From Undaria pinnatifida (Eukaryota > Sar > Phaeophyceae > Laminariales > Alariaceae): a stretch of DNA of 64,000 nucleotides. The translations under genes were made by a program, and so were the position numbers. Positions 11,849 to 25,200 of this stretch are shown piece after piece (the first letter of the stretch is position 1; the number at the start of each line of letters is the position of its first letter). The notes below the pieces were generated by a model. The model saw only the letters and a list, made by a program, of their open reading frames with translations. It was not told the DNA's origin and did not search any database. Location: positions 1,056,501 through 1,120,500 of the forward strand of contig JABAKD010000011.1 in NCBI GenBank assembly GCA_012845835.1. The letters are read 5' to 3'.

Positions 11849-14800
11849 ATGTCTGCTCCCATCCAGCGCTCCACGACACTGGCGGCTTCCATGCGTCAGC
11901 CAGACACCTCCTCTCCTCTTAGGTACGTGCATGGCCCGACACATTCGCTGATCAAAACCATGAGAGATATATCCGCAGCAAAATCATGAAAAAGTGAAAT
12001 TGGCGGGCTGGCGATGAATACGATATCACCGTGTCCGGAGCTATTAGGGCATTTTATACTGATGTTCATGAATAAACGGACATTATATTTCCGGACATGA
12101 TGGTAGATGGTGTGGGCCTCTTTTGAATCCGCAAATTGGCGCATCATCACGTGGAACACTGCTCCGGCTGGGTAACGGTACGAGCGTTAGGCTAGCGGCG
12201 TGTCAAACAGCCTCTGCCTACATTCTTCGGTCTTCGCTGAGTCCACCACCCCCCCATGTCCCTGGTCGGCACGCGATCAGCTGTGTGTATTCGCATGGAT
12301 TACCGTAGGCCTTTCGCGAGAAAATCGTATGTCTAAAATGATCTGTCGATTGCGGCATCAGCTGCACGAAGAACCCTGGGTGCTGGCGTCATTGGTAGGG
12401 AATGTATCCATCCGAACTGCGATGCCCGGAGCTTCACGACAAGCGCACAGCATGGTGATCGATACTCGTCTTCTCTCCTACACGCCCAATAAGATTGACC
12501 TCGTGACTCTTTTGGTATGTAGAATCGAGTGGGTCCCAAATTCCAATTCCTACGTATAATGATATTTTCTACTGGTACTATTTCATAGATTGCAAGTGTA
12601 TTTTCCTGCGTAAAACAGAAGTGCGCTGCTATAGTCTAAGCCTCTCCCCTCTTCTTTCTCCCTGCGCTGCTTTAGTCTAAGCCTCTCCCCTCTTCTCTCT
12701 CCCTGCGCTTTTTATTTGACCACAACGCAGGCAGGCAGGCCCGCCCTCCCACCGAAAATAAGACGGCGAATGGCTGCATGGTGGTGATTGTCGTCTGCTA
12801 CCGCCGTACCTATGTTCACGCCTGATAACATCGTCGTCGTCGTTCCTTTGGTATACTGGTATTGTATAGAGTCCCAACAGGGCTGGTAGTTTGTTCCAGA
12901 CACTTAACACCCTTGTTGCGCTCCTTCTGTTCGATCACATCCCAGGCCTTCCCACCGTAACGACGGCAAGAAGACGGTAAAAGGTAGCGGCGGCCGCACC
13001 GGCAGGAAGGGACGCGGATCTCAGACACAGTCGCTCAGGTAGGAAATTAATTGTAGACGACGAATGTGCGCGTATATACGGCACGCAGGCGCTAGGCGCA
13101 GGCACGGCACGCGCGCTGACTCCTGTTGGGACGAGCTGGCTATGACATGGTATGATCGTCTTTTCCGGGTTCTTCCGGAAGCATCCTTGCAGACCAGGCA
13201 TGTCGTAGGGTATTCTGTCGTACCTGGTACACCGCCGCTGCTGTACGAGTACGCTGCTGCTGCTGCTGCTGCTGCTGCAAGGTCATATTATGCCAGGTAC
13301 AGTACTCACAAGACACGAGGCCAATATAATCTTAGTCTTGTGCTGCTGTAATCCTTCCTGCACACTCGAACGTACTGCTGTGTACCTGAGGCGTGTCTGA
13401 TGGGCACATGATGGATCACTTCCTTTTCGAAATGTTCATGTCACCATGGTACCCTGGTAGTGTTTTTAACTAGAAAGTAGTGTGGGGGTACGATCACGGG
13501 GAGGGGGGGGGGTTGGACTCGAAAATCCCCGACCCCTTCCGAAAGAGACTGCTACATTTTGCGGCTGCCTCCCCTCACCGGTTATTCGACTTACAGGATT
13601 CATTTGATAAACGGATGCATTTCCTTCCACAGCTGTAAGATTTTGTCCCCTCAGAAACGGGTTTTATAGTTTCCGCGCACAGACTGCCTAACATCACCCT
13701 GTTGACCCTGATAGCTACACTGCTGTAGGTCTAAGGGTAGTCGCCGACCTATATCCTTAATGAGGACACACAACCCGTAATACGCGCGATCGGAGTATCA
13801 CACACAGCTTGCAAAGATGAGTTTCGACAAAATCTTCGATCTCACAGCTGGAGTGTATTTTCATTTTGTATAATAAATACCCAAGATGTCGGGAGACGAT
13901 GATATGTACTGACAGTTGTGTGTAGAATAAATGAACAAATATGGGGAGTACTCGTAGCCGGCTTTTATTCTCGAATGCTGTATTAATATTAACATGTTAG
14001 ATACTTATAATACGCTGTATTCGTATGATACTCCTCCCGATAGTAAATCGGGGGGGAGAAAAAACAAAATAAACCACCCACCATACATATGACAGAGCAG
14101 TTTTTAAGTGGAAACTACAGTAATGAATTTATAAAATATATACCAGGTATGATGTTAGACCTAGCTCAAAATTCCCCACCTAAAGTATAGATACCAACAC
14201 TTAGCATTATCGTGGACAAAAAAATAGGACCCTCCCAATAAAAAACTCACCCACATAGTATATTACAAGTACCACCAACGCAGCTTGCAAAGATGAGTAT
14301 TGACCCGAAATTCGTCGACGTCCTTACGGCCCAGATTAGCGAGGAACTTGCCAAACCGAATTTCGATTTTTTTTTTATAGAGTTGAAATTAATTTGCATC
14401 TGATTGGTCAAAAAGTGAATCACCAAGCAGGCATTCTCAGAATTTTTACGAAAAATCAAATTCAACAAAGAAGTAGAGAAATACTTTCTCGGTCGAATTT
14501 ATTCGAAAATCGAAATTGAGTTCGGGGAGTTTGTCCACCTAGGCATGGCTTGTTCTGTGTAACCGAAGCCGGCCACGCGAATTGGTGCCATGTCGTCGGC
14601 TGATTGAGAGGCGAGAAGCCACCTTCGCGAGAGGTAGGACCACCGGAGCAGCCGCAGCGCGGCCTCTGAAGGTCCTTAGCACAGCGTAGACCGCCTGCGA
14701 CGCTTCGAAAACAATCGAGACCGCCGCAAACCCAGTTTTTCGTCGCCCTGCACATCGAAAGTTGCACGACCAACTACCGCATGATGACTTCGCTCAGAAG

Positions 14801-15748
14801 TTCGACCGCTATATCCCCGTCGCTGCTGCCCGTGTCGGGCGGCGGGGTGGCGCCAGCCCATCCAAGAGACGCCTAGAGCCATAGCCTCCAAGCCGCTGCC
14901 GGCCAAAAGAATCTGCGGCTAGCCGCGGCGCTCCGGGGATGACGCGAGCCATCGCTCGCCTCGGTCGTTGCCCACAGGTGTTCGTTGACCCTTTCGCGTT
15001 TTTTTAATTTTTTTATTTCCTAGAACGCACTACGCCGTTCCTTGATAAGAACCAAAGTTGATTTTTTCGTGTTTTTTTTTAATGAAATTTAGACGAAAAA
15101 AAAAATCGAATTACGATTTTCCGTGCTCTTCGTTAATCTGGGCCCTTAACCCCTTTAGAGCCGCCGAACCCCTCCCTGTACTAAACCCAAGTAGATCTTG
15201 TCCCCAAAAACGGGTTTCCAATTGTGAAGGGGTTGACTTTTTTTACTAAGTATAAAGTACTTGTACTGGAGATAAGATAAATGTGAGATCGTCCGAAAAG
15301 GATTTTGATGAAAAGTCATACGAAGTATTTGCAAGCTGCGTGTGGTACTTCGATCACGCTGTGTCGTACGGGATGTGCATGCCCTCGTGATGGACGCAAG
15401 CCGGTACATCTCATGAGAAACGTAAATGACAGCCAGCAGCTGCCAACGTGCCTGCGTGGTCAACTAGGTGAAGTTTGTGCATTCTATCGCCGATCGCCCG
15501 AAAAAAAACCACGACCCGATCTCTGGTGGGGAAAAAATAACGGGCGTGAAAAAACAATCCACAATGTCAAGCGAAGGAAAGCGCGCGCTGTCAAAGGGTG
15601 CACGTATCATAGCATCATAGCATAGCATCATACCATAGGGCCGAGGGTTACGCCCTAAACAATATACGAGTAGCTTGGCATCCGTTGTGGCAGATCGAGG
15701 CCAATTTTCTATCAAGGGGTTACAGTAATGTCGTCCCCTGGCATCTTT

Positions 15749-15793
<45 letters not shown>

Positions 15794-18700
15794 AGCTGCT
15801 TTGTCCGCTTTCTATCCCGCCGCATACCGCCAGCCAGCAAACTTGTCGGGAGACGGCACGTTGACCCCTTGACAAACGGCAGATGTCCAATGATTTACCT
15901 TGAGTGACGCCAAACTACTAGGTTTTAGTATTAAACGATCGGTTTGACACCCTTGACGACTGGGCGTTTTTCCCTTGACTGACCGTCTCCCGACATACTT
16001 GCCGGCCAGTGGTGTAGGCTACGAGATATCGGTATCGTCGGAGATGCTTGTTGCGGGGCAAGGCTGCATTGTTCTGCTGTCGGCGTCGCAAGGCCAGCCA
16101 GTCCTTTCGCCTCCTTTTTTTTCTTTCTTTTTTCACCAAGATCAACTCTACTTTACTTCCCATTCCAAGCGGAAGAAGTGTCGACGAAACGTGACGATTT
16201 ACAGGCTTGCTGATCGGTCACGCGACGACGCAGGCGGCCAGGGTTGCTGAGTTCCAAGCTACAGCAGTAATAGTTCTCAAGATTCAAGATGATTCCGACA
16301 CGCGCCCCAACGTTGTGCTGGTCGTACTGCCGCGGACGCGCATCATAAGACCGCACGTGGCACGATTTTTGTCGCTATTTTGTAACTGGTATGATAGTAG
16401 GGGTTCCCCAGTGGGGCGGTGGTGTGCTGTAGAGAGCAATATGACCGCCTTATAGAGGGAAGCCGCCTTATTCATTCCCGATTATGAGTGCAATTTCCCA
16501 ATGGCGCCAAGGGATTTTGACCGCCTTGTAGAGGGATACCGCCATACTCAAGACCGCGTTGTTGGGGGACCCCCTTTTTTTGCTCTTGTTTTCACACTTG
16601 TACTTTCCAGCTTCGGAACAAGCCATGGTCACAGGTGTAGTCCCTTCTCCCCCCCGGTTCTCGCCTTCAGTTTTCATCGCGCATCGGGTTCGGCAATCCC
16701 ACTGCTCGATTTTTCATCGAGTGTTGCTTACTCACGCCCCCGCGCTTTCCGCAAGTCAATTTGTGCACAAGAAAAAGTCCCCACGAAAGTATACGAGTAT
16801 GCACTCGGGTTGGCTCGAATTCACGAAACTGACCCATACCAGGCTCGAGGATAACCTGATACGCCAAATACACCCCTACTGCTGTACTCCAAGTCCCGGA
16901 AAGGCAGATGCTTATTAATAGGAGGGTCCTTCCTAACGAGCTCAAAATATCATGATTCCTGACAAGAAAAAACACGATTCCTGGCTTTTTGAAATGCTGG
17001 AATGTCACGTTGTCAAGAAAAATATCACGTGTTTTTGTTTCAGGAATCCTGGCAATCCATTTTTATGGAAATTGTCAAAACTATTCGAAGTCGGGACTCT
17101 TGATTCTTGACTCTTGACTCTTGGCAAACAAATGGCACGATTTGTGAAAATGTAACGACTTTTTACACGATTCCTCCTGACCTTTTTTTTGTTTCGTGTT
17201 CGTGAAAGAATGGCCCTTTATTGCCCTGTATATATACCTGTATACCTGATAACAGGCTACAGATACTGGTAGCGCACAGCACACCTCCTGTTAATTTTAG
17301 AACCGATTTTCTCCAGAACCTCAGGCAGATCATGATCTAAATCGTGATGCAGATTATCTAAAGCAGCTCCCGCATCTGCCGTTATAAGATATTACGCGGG
17401 ATCTGTATCTATCGAGTACAGATCCAACCCCTGGAACATGTGCTAGAACATACAGATCATACAGCTCCCACCGGGTAACATGAGCTAGACCATGTACACC
17501 ATACAGATCTTCCTTGTAGAATATCTACTACTGTAGATCATCAAGTAGGGATCGGTGATCTATCCGGAGTGTTAAAACCTGCGACCCACACACAATGAAA
17601 AGGGCGCCTTTGGGAAGGTATCGTCGAGAACGTTCCACGTGGAACGTTCCACAAACGCGTCACTTGGGCGTTTGCACTCTTCTCCCATGCGGGCACGAAA
17701 TACATGAGTTTGATGGGCTCAAGCGAATGTGAATTGGCTCCCCATAAAAGGTATGTCCCCAATCTCCGCCCCATGACGCGGGCCTCCTAAATATTCCAAG
17801 ACCGTTGGCGAAAAAAACAACTTTGAGACTTGTCCGATGGATATGTTTTCTTGCGTGCTTTTTTACGGTCGTATGGCAGTCTACACCTATACCTGCGGCG
17901 GTAGCAGCCGCTACCTGAACTGGGTTCACGCAGAGCTGTTGCCTCTCCACACATGCAGCAGTACATAGCAGCCGTTTACCTGTACTGGACGCTAACTGCT
18001 GACCCAGGCTGGACTTCTTTTTTCCGCTATCAATGAGCCCTATGCGCTACCAAGATGTGAAGGCGTTTCTACTGCTGGTGATCCAAAAATATTCCCCCAG
18101 TTTGTTGATTATGGGTCGATGGCTGATGTTACCTTTTTCGTGGTTATATTACCGATGCCGCAGTTGTGCTGTCCTTGATAAAGGGGACAGGGTGCAGCAT
18201 GCAACACTGTGTATTTTCGGTGAAAACGACCACCGAAAAATTCTTTTCCTGTCGATAGATTACGAAGGGAGCCAACAGGAATGCTTGCTGGGCTTGTTAC
18301 ACGAGTTACTTGAAGAAGGGTGCCTTCTACATTCGACATTCAACGCTAACTTCAGCATATCAATGGGTGCCCTCGCGCCTCGCGCCCGTCTTGTCCTTGA
18401 CTCCCAACGTTTGACCAATTATTTCACAGTCGGATCCGTCAGCCGAAAAATACCATTTTCCACTGAAGACCAAATCGGGCTTCTTACACAGTCGAAGAAA
18501 AAGCCTTTTCGACTCAAACTTTTTCGACTGAGCGACTCTTGCCGACTGGATGTACGAGTCGGTTTTTGCTCATTCAAAAACGTTCGAAACCCATTGGAAC
18601 GCTCACCACGATAACACACACGCCCACACCCATACCAGGTACCACGCAATATCCTACAACAGCGCCAACGTTGGCTTGGCTGCTATCGCTGCTGCTGGTT

Positions 18701-21008
18701 CTCGCCGCAAGTCGGCGTGGCGCATTCCTAGCTCAGCCCGCCAGCAGCGTGTATCCTACGTTGGAAGCAGCGCGCCGTATCGATGACGTTTTGCCAACAA
18801 CGGCTACGCTTGCTGTAGCTTTGGCGGCTTTCCGCTAAGCCCAACGCCACCAACCCGCTTGGACGAGGGTTCGTCACGCGAAGAACGCGTTGCTCGCGGA
18901 GAACGCACGAAGCACAGAGCTCCCAACCGACCCTCGACTGCCATTCAACAGTAGTCCCTACACCAACTGCCTCCAGAAAGAGCGCAAACCTATGAAATCG
19001 GCTCGACTGCCACTCGACTGACGATGAGTACAAGGCCCAGAAAAGTCCAGTCGGAAAAGGCCCTTTTCGACTCACGGATCCAACTGTATATGAAAGTTGG
19101 CCCAAGATTTCAATCCCGCCGTCATCCCGCGCTTATCGTGTTCCCAATCTTCCAATGCATTCTCTGTATCTCCGCTTTTTATCATGACCGATTATCAGGG
19201 CTGGCCTGACCTTCCCGGTATCTCGTGTGGCGAGGCAGCTCAAGCATGTGAGACCCCATGCCTCTCTGCGACTTTTGCGCAGTTGTGCGTACAGTAGTCG
19301 TCCCTCTATAGTGCCTGTACGCGCCAGCGAGAAATATCAGGGGTCCCTCTATAATGCCGGTATGCGCCAGCCGGAAATACTGGCAGTATATAGCGGCGAC
19401 CGGCACTAAACCGCATACTGCCACTACTTGTTGTTCCCATCTGTGCCAAGCGAGTTCATCGGCACTGTATGGGGTAACCGGCACTATAGAGGGACCTCTA
19501 CTATATCTCGACGTATTAAAGGCCAGGTTTGGTCGAACTCCCAGCTGGGGTATATCATGTTATAGGGTGTCGGTGTAGGTAGACACGTAAATATCTGTAT
19601 GGATGCTTACACTTGGTCGAACTCCGTGCTGGGGTGTGTGCCATAGGGTGTCGGTGTCGGTATATGCGATTTTTGCAGCTACTCGGTGTGGCTCGGTGCG
19701 GGCATACCTGGTATCGTGTATCTCGAAGGCGTTCTGTCTCCCTTCCCCTGCAGTTGGAGGTTGGGGCAGGCTTGTAGCGGAGTGGTTGGCACATTTTTTT
19801 TTGGTCGTGACAACTGTTGTCGGTGTCACCGGTCTACTGCTGTTGCTGTCCATGTTGTTGGTGGTGGCGGTGGTGTTGTCGTGGTTATTGGTGGTGCTGT
19901 GTGCTTGCTGGCGGTGTTGTTTTTGGTGCTGTTTTGATCGTCGTTTTTTGTACCGTTTTTTTCGACGTCGCGTTGCCTCTTGACTCTTGGCGAGCTGTTG
20001 GTCATCAACAATCGTGAACGTGTGTGACACGCGGCGTAAACAGTTCCACTGCGCACGATGGCCTCTCGCTGTCAAGCTCACCCCCCCCCCCCCTCCTGTC
20101 GTTGGTGACCTTTCTCTGTCGAAACTGTTCGTCGCCCTTTTTTTGTCGCGCCGCAGACGAAGCTCAGCAGCCGCGTCGGCAAGGGAAGCGCTGTTTACCT
20201 CGCTGCCATTCTCGAGGTGCGACTTGAGACTTTTTCGTAGCACCCTTGTGTGCGCGTGTTCTTCACATGATATCGTTCTTTCCACCCATCGACGTCGAGC
20301 ACATGCTGTACACGTGCCCGATTCTTCATATAGAGAAATAAGTTCTGCGGTCACAAGCTACAAGATAGAGATACACATGGAGATACACGTGCGCAGTACG
20401 TACGGCAGATGTAGTCGTATGCCCTGGTATGTCTTATGCCTGCCTATGCTCTCGCTTGAACCTTTCCTTTCCCCTTCAACGTACGGCAGGCAATGCGCGA
20501 CTGTTTACATCTGGCTTAGTTTTGTTGTGGCGCAACCAACACGGTCTGTCTACTGTATTTTTTGTTTCGTTCATTACGCAAACCGAGTTCCAGGAAGCGG
20601 GCGTGATGAGTCTAAATAATCATCAATCAAATGATGCGCTGCACTTGCTCATGTACTCACTTTGCACACCACCCCCTGCAGCGACCACCCCGACCTAAAT
20701 GACGAACCAATCTACCAACCTTCAACCCAACTAAACCGCCTCTCGCTCACCCCCCCACCCACCCACCCACCCACCCACCCACCCGACAGTACCTGTGCGC
20801 TGAGATTTTGGAGCTGGCCGGAAACGCGTGCCGCGACAACAAGAAGAAGCGCATCACGCCCCGCCACATCCAGCTGGCCATCCGCAACGACGAGGAGCTC
20901 AACAAGCTGCTGCAGGGCGTGACCATCGCCGAGGGAGGTGTGCTGCCCAACATCCACGCGGTCCTTCTTCCCAAAAAGCTCGCGAGGAAGGTGGAGGGGG
21001 GGGAGTAA
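11849..21008 (+). CDS. H2A: Divergent histone H2A variant, five exons
   Basis: Exons: 11849-11922, 12946-13038, 19199-19247, 20157-20216, 20790-21008. All have AG/GT borders and consistent phases (2/1, 2/1, 0, 0), giving 164 residues. The tail (about 1-55) is long and Gly/Lys/Arg-rich. The histone fold starts at [16 protein letters not shown], where most H2As have GLQFPVGR. Then come [52 protein letters not shown] and [15 protein letters not shown], and the protein ends KVEGGE. The acidic-patch residues (E of LEYL, both E of AEILE, and DEE) are kept. The normal role is packaging DNA in nucleosomes; introns and divergence suggest a replication-independent variant (inference). It lacks an SQ(E/D)-type H2A.X tail. 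The last three exons are firm. The 12946 exon rests on composition and phase, and the 11849 start exon mainly on phase. Confidence 0.85.
13250..13280. repeat. (CTG)n microsatellite
   Basis: About nine GCT/CTG units in H2A intron 2. Confidence 0.9.
13560..13880 (+). repeat. Dispersed family A, intact copy (empty site for the TA element)
   Basis: Runs from CCCCTCACCGGTTATTCGAC to a GTGTATTTTCATTTT tail and includes the core [15 protein letters not shown] with its ATG at 13817. It lies in H2A intron 2. It supplies the uninterrupted sequence that proves insertion of the 10866-11090 element. Confidence 0.85.
15751..15795. repeat. (CTG)n microsatellite
   Basis: About 14-15 uninterrupted CTG units in H2A intron 2, the longest CTG run in the window. 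Confidence 0.95.
16566..16888 (-). repeat. SINE-like family copy, minus strand
   Basis: The reverse complement matches the 35487 copy: GGCGTATCAGGTTATCCTCG head, GGTCAGTTTCGTGAATTCGA (B-box-like), CTCACGCTCTC/GAGAGCGTGAG block, ACCCGATGCGCGAT, TGGCTTGTTCC, then an A-rich end. Confidence 0.8.
18425..19090. repeat. Segment bounded by about 40-bp imperfect inverted repeats
   Basis: CAGTCGGATCCGTCAGCCGA at about 18429 pairs with the reverse complement of sequence at about 19045-19088 (ACTCACGGATCCAACTGT). Related pieces lie between them. It may be a small inverted-repeat element in H2A intron 2. No target duplication was identified. Confidence 0.45.
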
Positions 21009-21049
21009 GCATCGCTCGCGCGCACAGAGGGGAGGGGAGGGGGGGGGGT

Positions 21050-21255
21050 ACTGTATAACACGCAAGATAACGCACTCCCCTGGGATGATGTTCGCAAGAT
21101 AACACACCCCGTTGGATTGAGTTTCGCCAGATAACACACCGGTGGGATGTGTTTTGCAGGATAAGGCGTCCCGTTGGGATGAATTATGCAAGATATGACA
21201 CGCCCTTTGGGATGAATTTCGCGAGATAGCACCCCCCCTCTGGGATGGATTCCCG
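21050..21255. repeat. Tandem array (GCAAGATAACACACCCCGTTGGGATG units)
   Basis: About five to six units of about 35 bp. The AAGATAACACACC motif is the same as in the termini of the TA-flanked elements at 10866 and 42215. It begins about 40 bp after the H2A stop, so it may be in the 3' UTR. Confidence 0.85.
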
Positions 21256-21769
21256 ACCCAATGTTTCTCAGGGGCACCCACAACGACAGTAGCCTTGGAA
21301 AAATCTCGTTGAGATGTTGCCATGCGCGCCACTGTTTGTTGTGCGTTTTGCCTTTGCACCCTCCGCGGTGTCGCGAAAATTGGCTTTGAAAGTCGCCAGG
21401 GGGGGGGGGGGGGGAGCAGGGTTCTTGCGTGTTGTATACTAGGCACCTACAGTACGGGTAGGAACGGCTGCTGCTGTCTCCTGATCCCATAAAAAAACGC
21501 CGTTTTTTTCGCGGTCACCGGGAGGGAAGTACGCCGCGAGGCTGCTGTTGTCTCCCTGATCGTGTGACAAAATAATGCCTTTTTTATGGGAGCACTGGGC
21601 GAACTCCGCCGCCATCAGCCAGCCTCCTCGAGGAGGTGTCATTTCGGGAATAGCTGTAGCGCTCTAGAATTGGGGAATCGCGATTTTTGGTTTTTGTTTT
21701 GCCTTTGTGCTTTTTTGTCTCCTAGGGAGCTGGGGAACGACGTTCGGTTTTAAACCGTTTTTTTTTTTC

Positions 21770-22240
21770 GTGGTAAGCTGGGGAACGATTTTTCTGGTTT
21801 AGTATGCCATGTGTTGCTTTTTTGGTGGGGAAATAACAAACCCAGATATGATGGCAAAAGTTTGATTGATACCATGTTTTTTTTTCGTGGGAAATTAACA
21901 GCGCAGATATGACGGGAAAGTTTAATCGTGCCATGTGTTTTTTTCGTGGGAATCAACAACGCGGACATGATGGCGAATTTGGTACCGTGCGTCTTCTTCG
22001 TAGCAAATTAGGAGCACGCAGATGATGGCAAGTTTGATACCGTGTGTTTTTTATTGTAGGGAATTGACAGCACAAATCTTATATGATGGCTAGCGTTTAC
22101 TTCGCCTGATGTACGGTTGTGCCGTGACACGAATTACCATCGCAGATGTAATGCCTGATTTTCGGTTTCGTATCAACGCAGATATGATGCCTGATTTTCG
22201 GTTTTGTGTCAACGCAGATAATGAAGGCGGGTATTTACTG
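21770..22240. repeat. Tandem array of about 63-bp units
   Basis: Six or seven degenerate units, each with a T-run, CGTGGGAA, CAGCGCAGATATGATGG and a GTTTGATACCATG block. Confidence 0.85.
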
Positions 22241-25200
22241 CGCCTTCCTTCCTTCTTTCCTTCCTTGGAGTTGGGAGGCCGCCTTGGTTTTGCCGAGCGC
22301 GACAGCGGTAGCAGCCAGATGGAGTGCGGTGTTGTCAAGCTCGTGTTGGTTTGTTCGATGAAGTTGGGTTGATTTCTGAGCCCCTTTGGGACCCAGGACC
22401 CAGGAATAATCGACCTAAAATACAGTAAGTACTTTTTTTTTCACCCGGCTAGGAAAAAAGTGTTGCAGCAGACAGTGCAATGCTAGTACATGATGGTACT
22501 GCGTGAGTGTCGCAGCCATTGTCCCCGCGCTACGCTTCTGGCACGTCTACCCGGGGAGCCCGGGCTGCTTGGCGTGGACGATGCTACAGTAGGTAGAACG
22601 AACAGCGGTGCAAGTATCTCATCGTGCTTGCGCGGTTGTGGTAAAATCTGCCTACGCTGCGCTTGGGACACATGTCCACTCCCGAGCAGCAGCCTGGTCT
22701 GCCTCGTTTGGGCGATATTATGTAGCTGTCATCATTTACCTTTCACTTTTCTTTCCCCCTCTTGCGTCCCAACAGGGGGTTTTAAGGCTGCACGGCGTCC
22801 GATTGGGGACTATCGCAGTGTTTGATTTGTACGAGAAAAAGAAGAAAGCGGCGTTTGGCACCACCAGGGTGTGGTGGTGGTGGTAGTGGTAGTGGTGGTG
22901 TTGGTGGTGGTTTATCGCGTTCTTGCGTCCCCCGCCCTCTACTTGAGATTTGCCAGAGGTAGTTTGATAAGTCGCCCGACGCGTGTCCGCTTTCCTGCGC
23001 GTGAAAAGGAGAGCTCCTTGCGGCAATGAGAACCAAAACCCTTCGCAACCCCGAACAGCGGATAGAGGGTAAAAAAAACACTTGCTGCCTGTTGCGGTGG
23101 TCCTTTTTTTTTTTTTTCGACGAAATGCAGTGCTTCTTGAAAGGCCAAAATATGTCGAAAACGCCGCCTGAACTCCGGCCGACCCTCTGCGCATCGGGGG
23201 CTCGTGACACCCCGAGTACATTGTACGCAGATGCGCGTACGCACCTCTCAGCTAAGATGTAATGGTGCATGCACGCCTGCTGTGCCAAGGGACAGCAGCG
23301 TTATATCGTGTCGGCACGTGAAGTGACCTGGAGCCAGGCTACTGTAGTAGTTGCTAAAATTTGGTCAACTCCTCGTCCGACCGCCCTACCTAACTCAGTA
23401 AGTAAGAAGTAAAATGGGGAAGAGCAAGGCAGCGCATATCGTGGGCGCTGCATTACAGTAGTGGCAAGATCTGGGACCAACCTCGAAGAGCCTCGGTAAT
23501 GCTCCAGAGTGTTTTACCTCCCCGAGTCGTGCATGAGAAGACGGTTTCGGTTCGGGGTCGTTTTTGGTTTTGGAAGCGGACAGGTCTCTTTCAGCGATTT
23601 TGTTCAAGCCCCGCGGTTTCGAGGAGGGCGGGTGCCGGTTTGTCGTGCCTCGCTATGTGTTCTCATATCGTGAGGGAGTTCGAACCAAACGGCGTCGGTC
23701 TATGCCCAGATGATTGATGATGCCAATAGCAGCTGCTTGTGTCAAATGGCGTCTTGGCCCTATCCCCCCTCTGCTCCGAAGACGCCAGAAGACGGTCAAT
23801 CACGGAAAAACGTACAGCGGTCGAGGGTGCACAACCAAGAGTTCCACACTAAAAACGTTGTAGTTTGGCGTCCATCAAGGTAAATTGTTGCAAAGTTGCC
23901 GTCACGTCTGGCAAGGGCCAAAAGTGCTGTTTCCTGACACATTTGCTCTGCCGTATTCCAACGCTTCTGGTTACCTGATGCTGGTATATCTTGTTTGAAC
24001 CAAGAACACGGTGCTTCTTTTTTTTTGCTGTTTAACACGATCTAATATTATTGTCGTTAGTTTAGCGTGTCAACAGCATTAAAGGTGAGAGGGGGGTGCT
24101 ACAGGCGGCAACATGTTCAAGTATATACGCAAAAAGGATGGAAGCAAAAGGGGTGGGGAAAATGTAGCATTAAAAACACGGCGTCACACGTTGTTGATTT
24201 GTGTATATGGCGGTCCTTATGTTTCCGTCCGAGATAGTTGGTGCCTGCAAGCTGGTCTAGGTTCATTGCGGCTCACGAGAGAATCTTCTCTGCGACCATT
24301 GGAAAGCCTCCTATGAAGTATCGACCAACCTGACGCCACCTCATTTCGCTGGCGCTGCATTACAGAAAATCAAGTACGAGCGCTCAGCGTGGACCGTCTG
24401 CCAGGAACGAAAAACATGTCTTAAGACGCTCACCAACGCGATTTTCGCAAAAACCAGGTCAAAATTATTCCGCTCTTGTTTAGCCCCAAACCCGTGGGTG
24501 CCGTTTAACTTTGCTTGCAGCCACAGCTATTAATAAGTCATCAACACTACACTACAACGCTCCGTACAGATGCCCCAACTTCTGACACGGCCGGCGGAAC
24601 GACGAATCGTCTTTCTTTTTTAGCGTCGATATTTTGATAAGTCAGGTTGAAGCCAAAATTGTTAGATGTGCATCACAGGAACAACTCCAAGGGCTGTCAA
24701 TATACGGGCGAGTGAAATGCATGCACAAAAGGACACCGTGAAGTTAGCTACAAACCTCAGCATAGTAGTCTCAAAACATCCTTGATCAACAAGCTGGAAG
24801 ACGGAACGGTTCCCAGGAACATATCCTTGGCAGTTAAAATTACGGGCACCACATCATTCCCAATCAGAAAATACTTGTAAAAAGTTGACCAAAGCAGCAA
24901 GGGTGAAGCCATCCACGTCAAAAAAAAAAGAGCATCGTACATATATATCGAGTACATTTTTCATTTTTTAATAATACATATACGTGGACAATGAAAAACA
25001 CCATCGACACAGGAAGCGACGTCACCTTGAATGGGTATCACGTGTAATCCAGGCCTTTTACATCAATCAGGACACGTCCTTTACCAAAATTGACCAATCA
25101 AAAAGTAGCAATGCGAGAACAGGCCAATCAAAAGATTGCGGGCACGAAAATCCCGTTCCATGTATTGGCAAAAAACACCCACTTTCTACATACTTTCTAC

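Noticed and set aside
12309..12508. Exon-like open stretch ([20 protein letters not shown]..) with AG and GT borders
   Set aside because: It looks protein-like but does not fit the phase of the H2A gene in which it lies, and no family was recognised. Without transcripts it is not called.
18033..18614. 193-aa open frame on the plus strand
   Set aside because: It lies in H2A intron 2, overlaps the inverted-repeat segment at 18425, has no recognisable motif and no splice support. Its length is within chance for GC-balanced sequence.
19560..20354. 264-aa open frame on the minus strand
   Set aside because: It is antisense to the H2A exon 20157-20216, is rich in simple His/Gln/Asn/Thr/Arg runs, and resembles no family.
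20712..21490. Long minus-strand frames of about 245 aa
   Set aside because: They are antisense to the last H2A exon and then run through the 35-bp tandem array, so the openness is a repeat effect.
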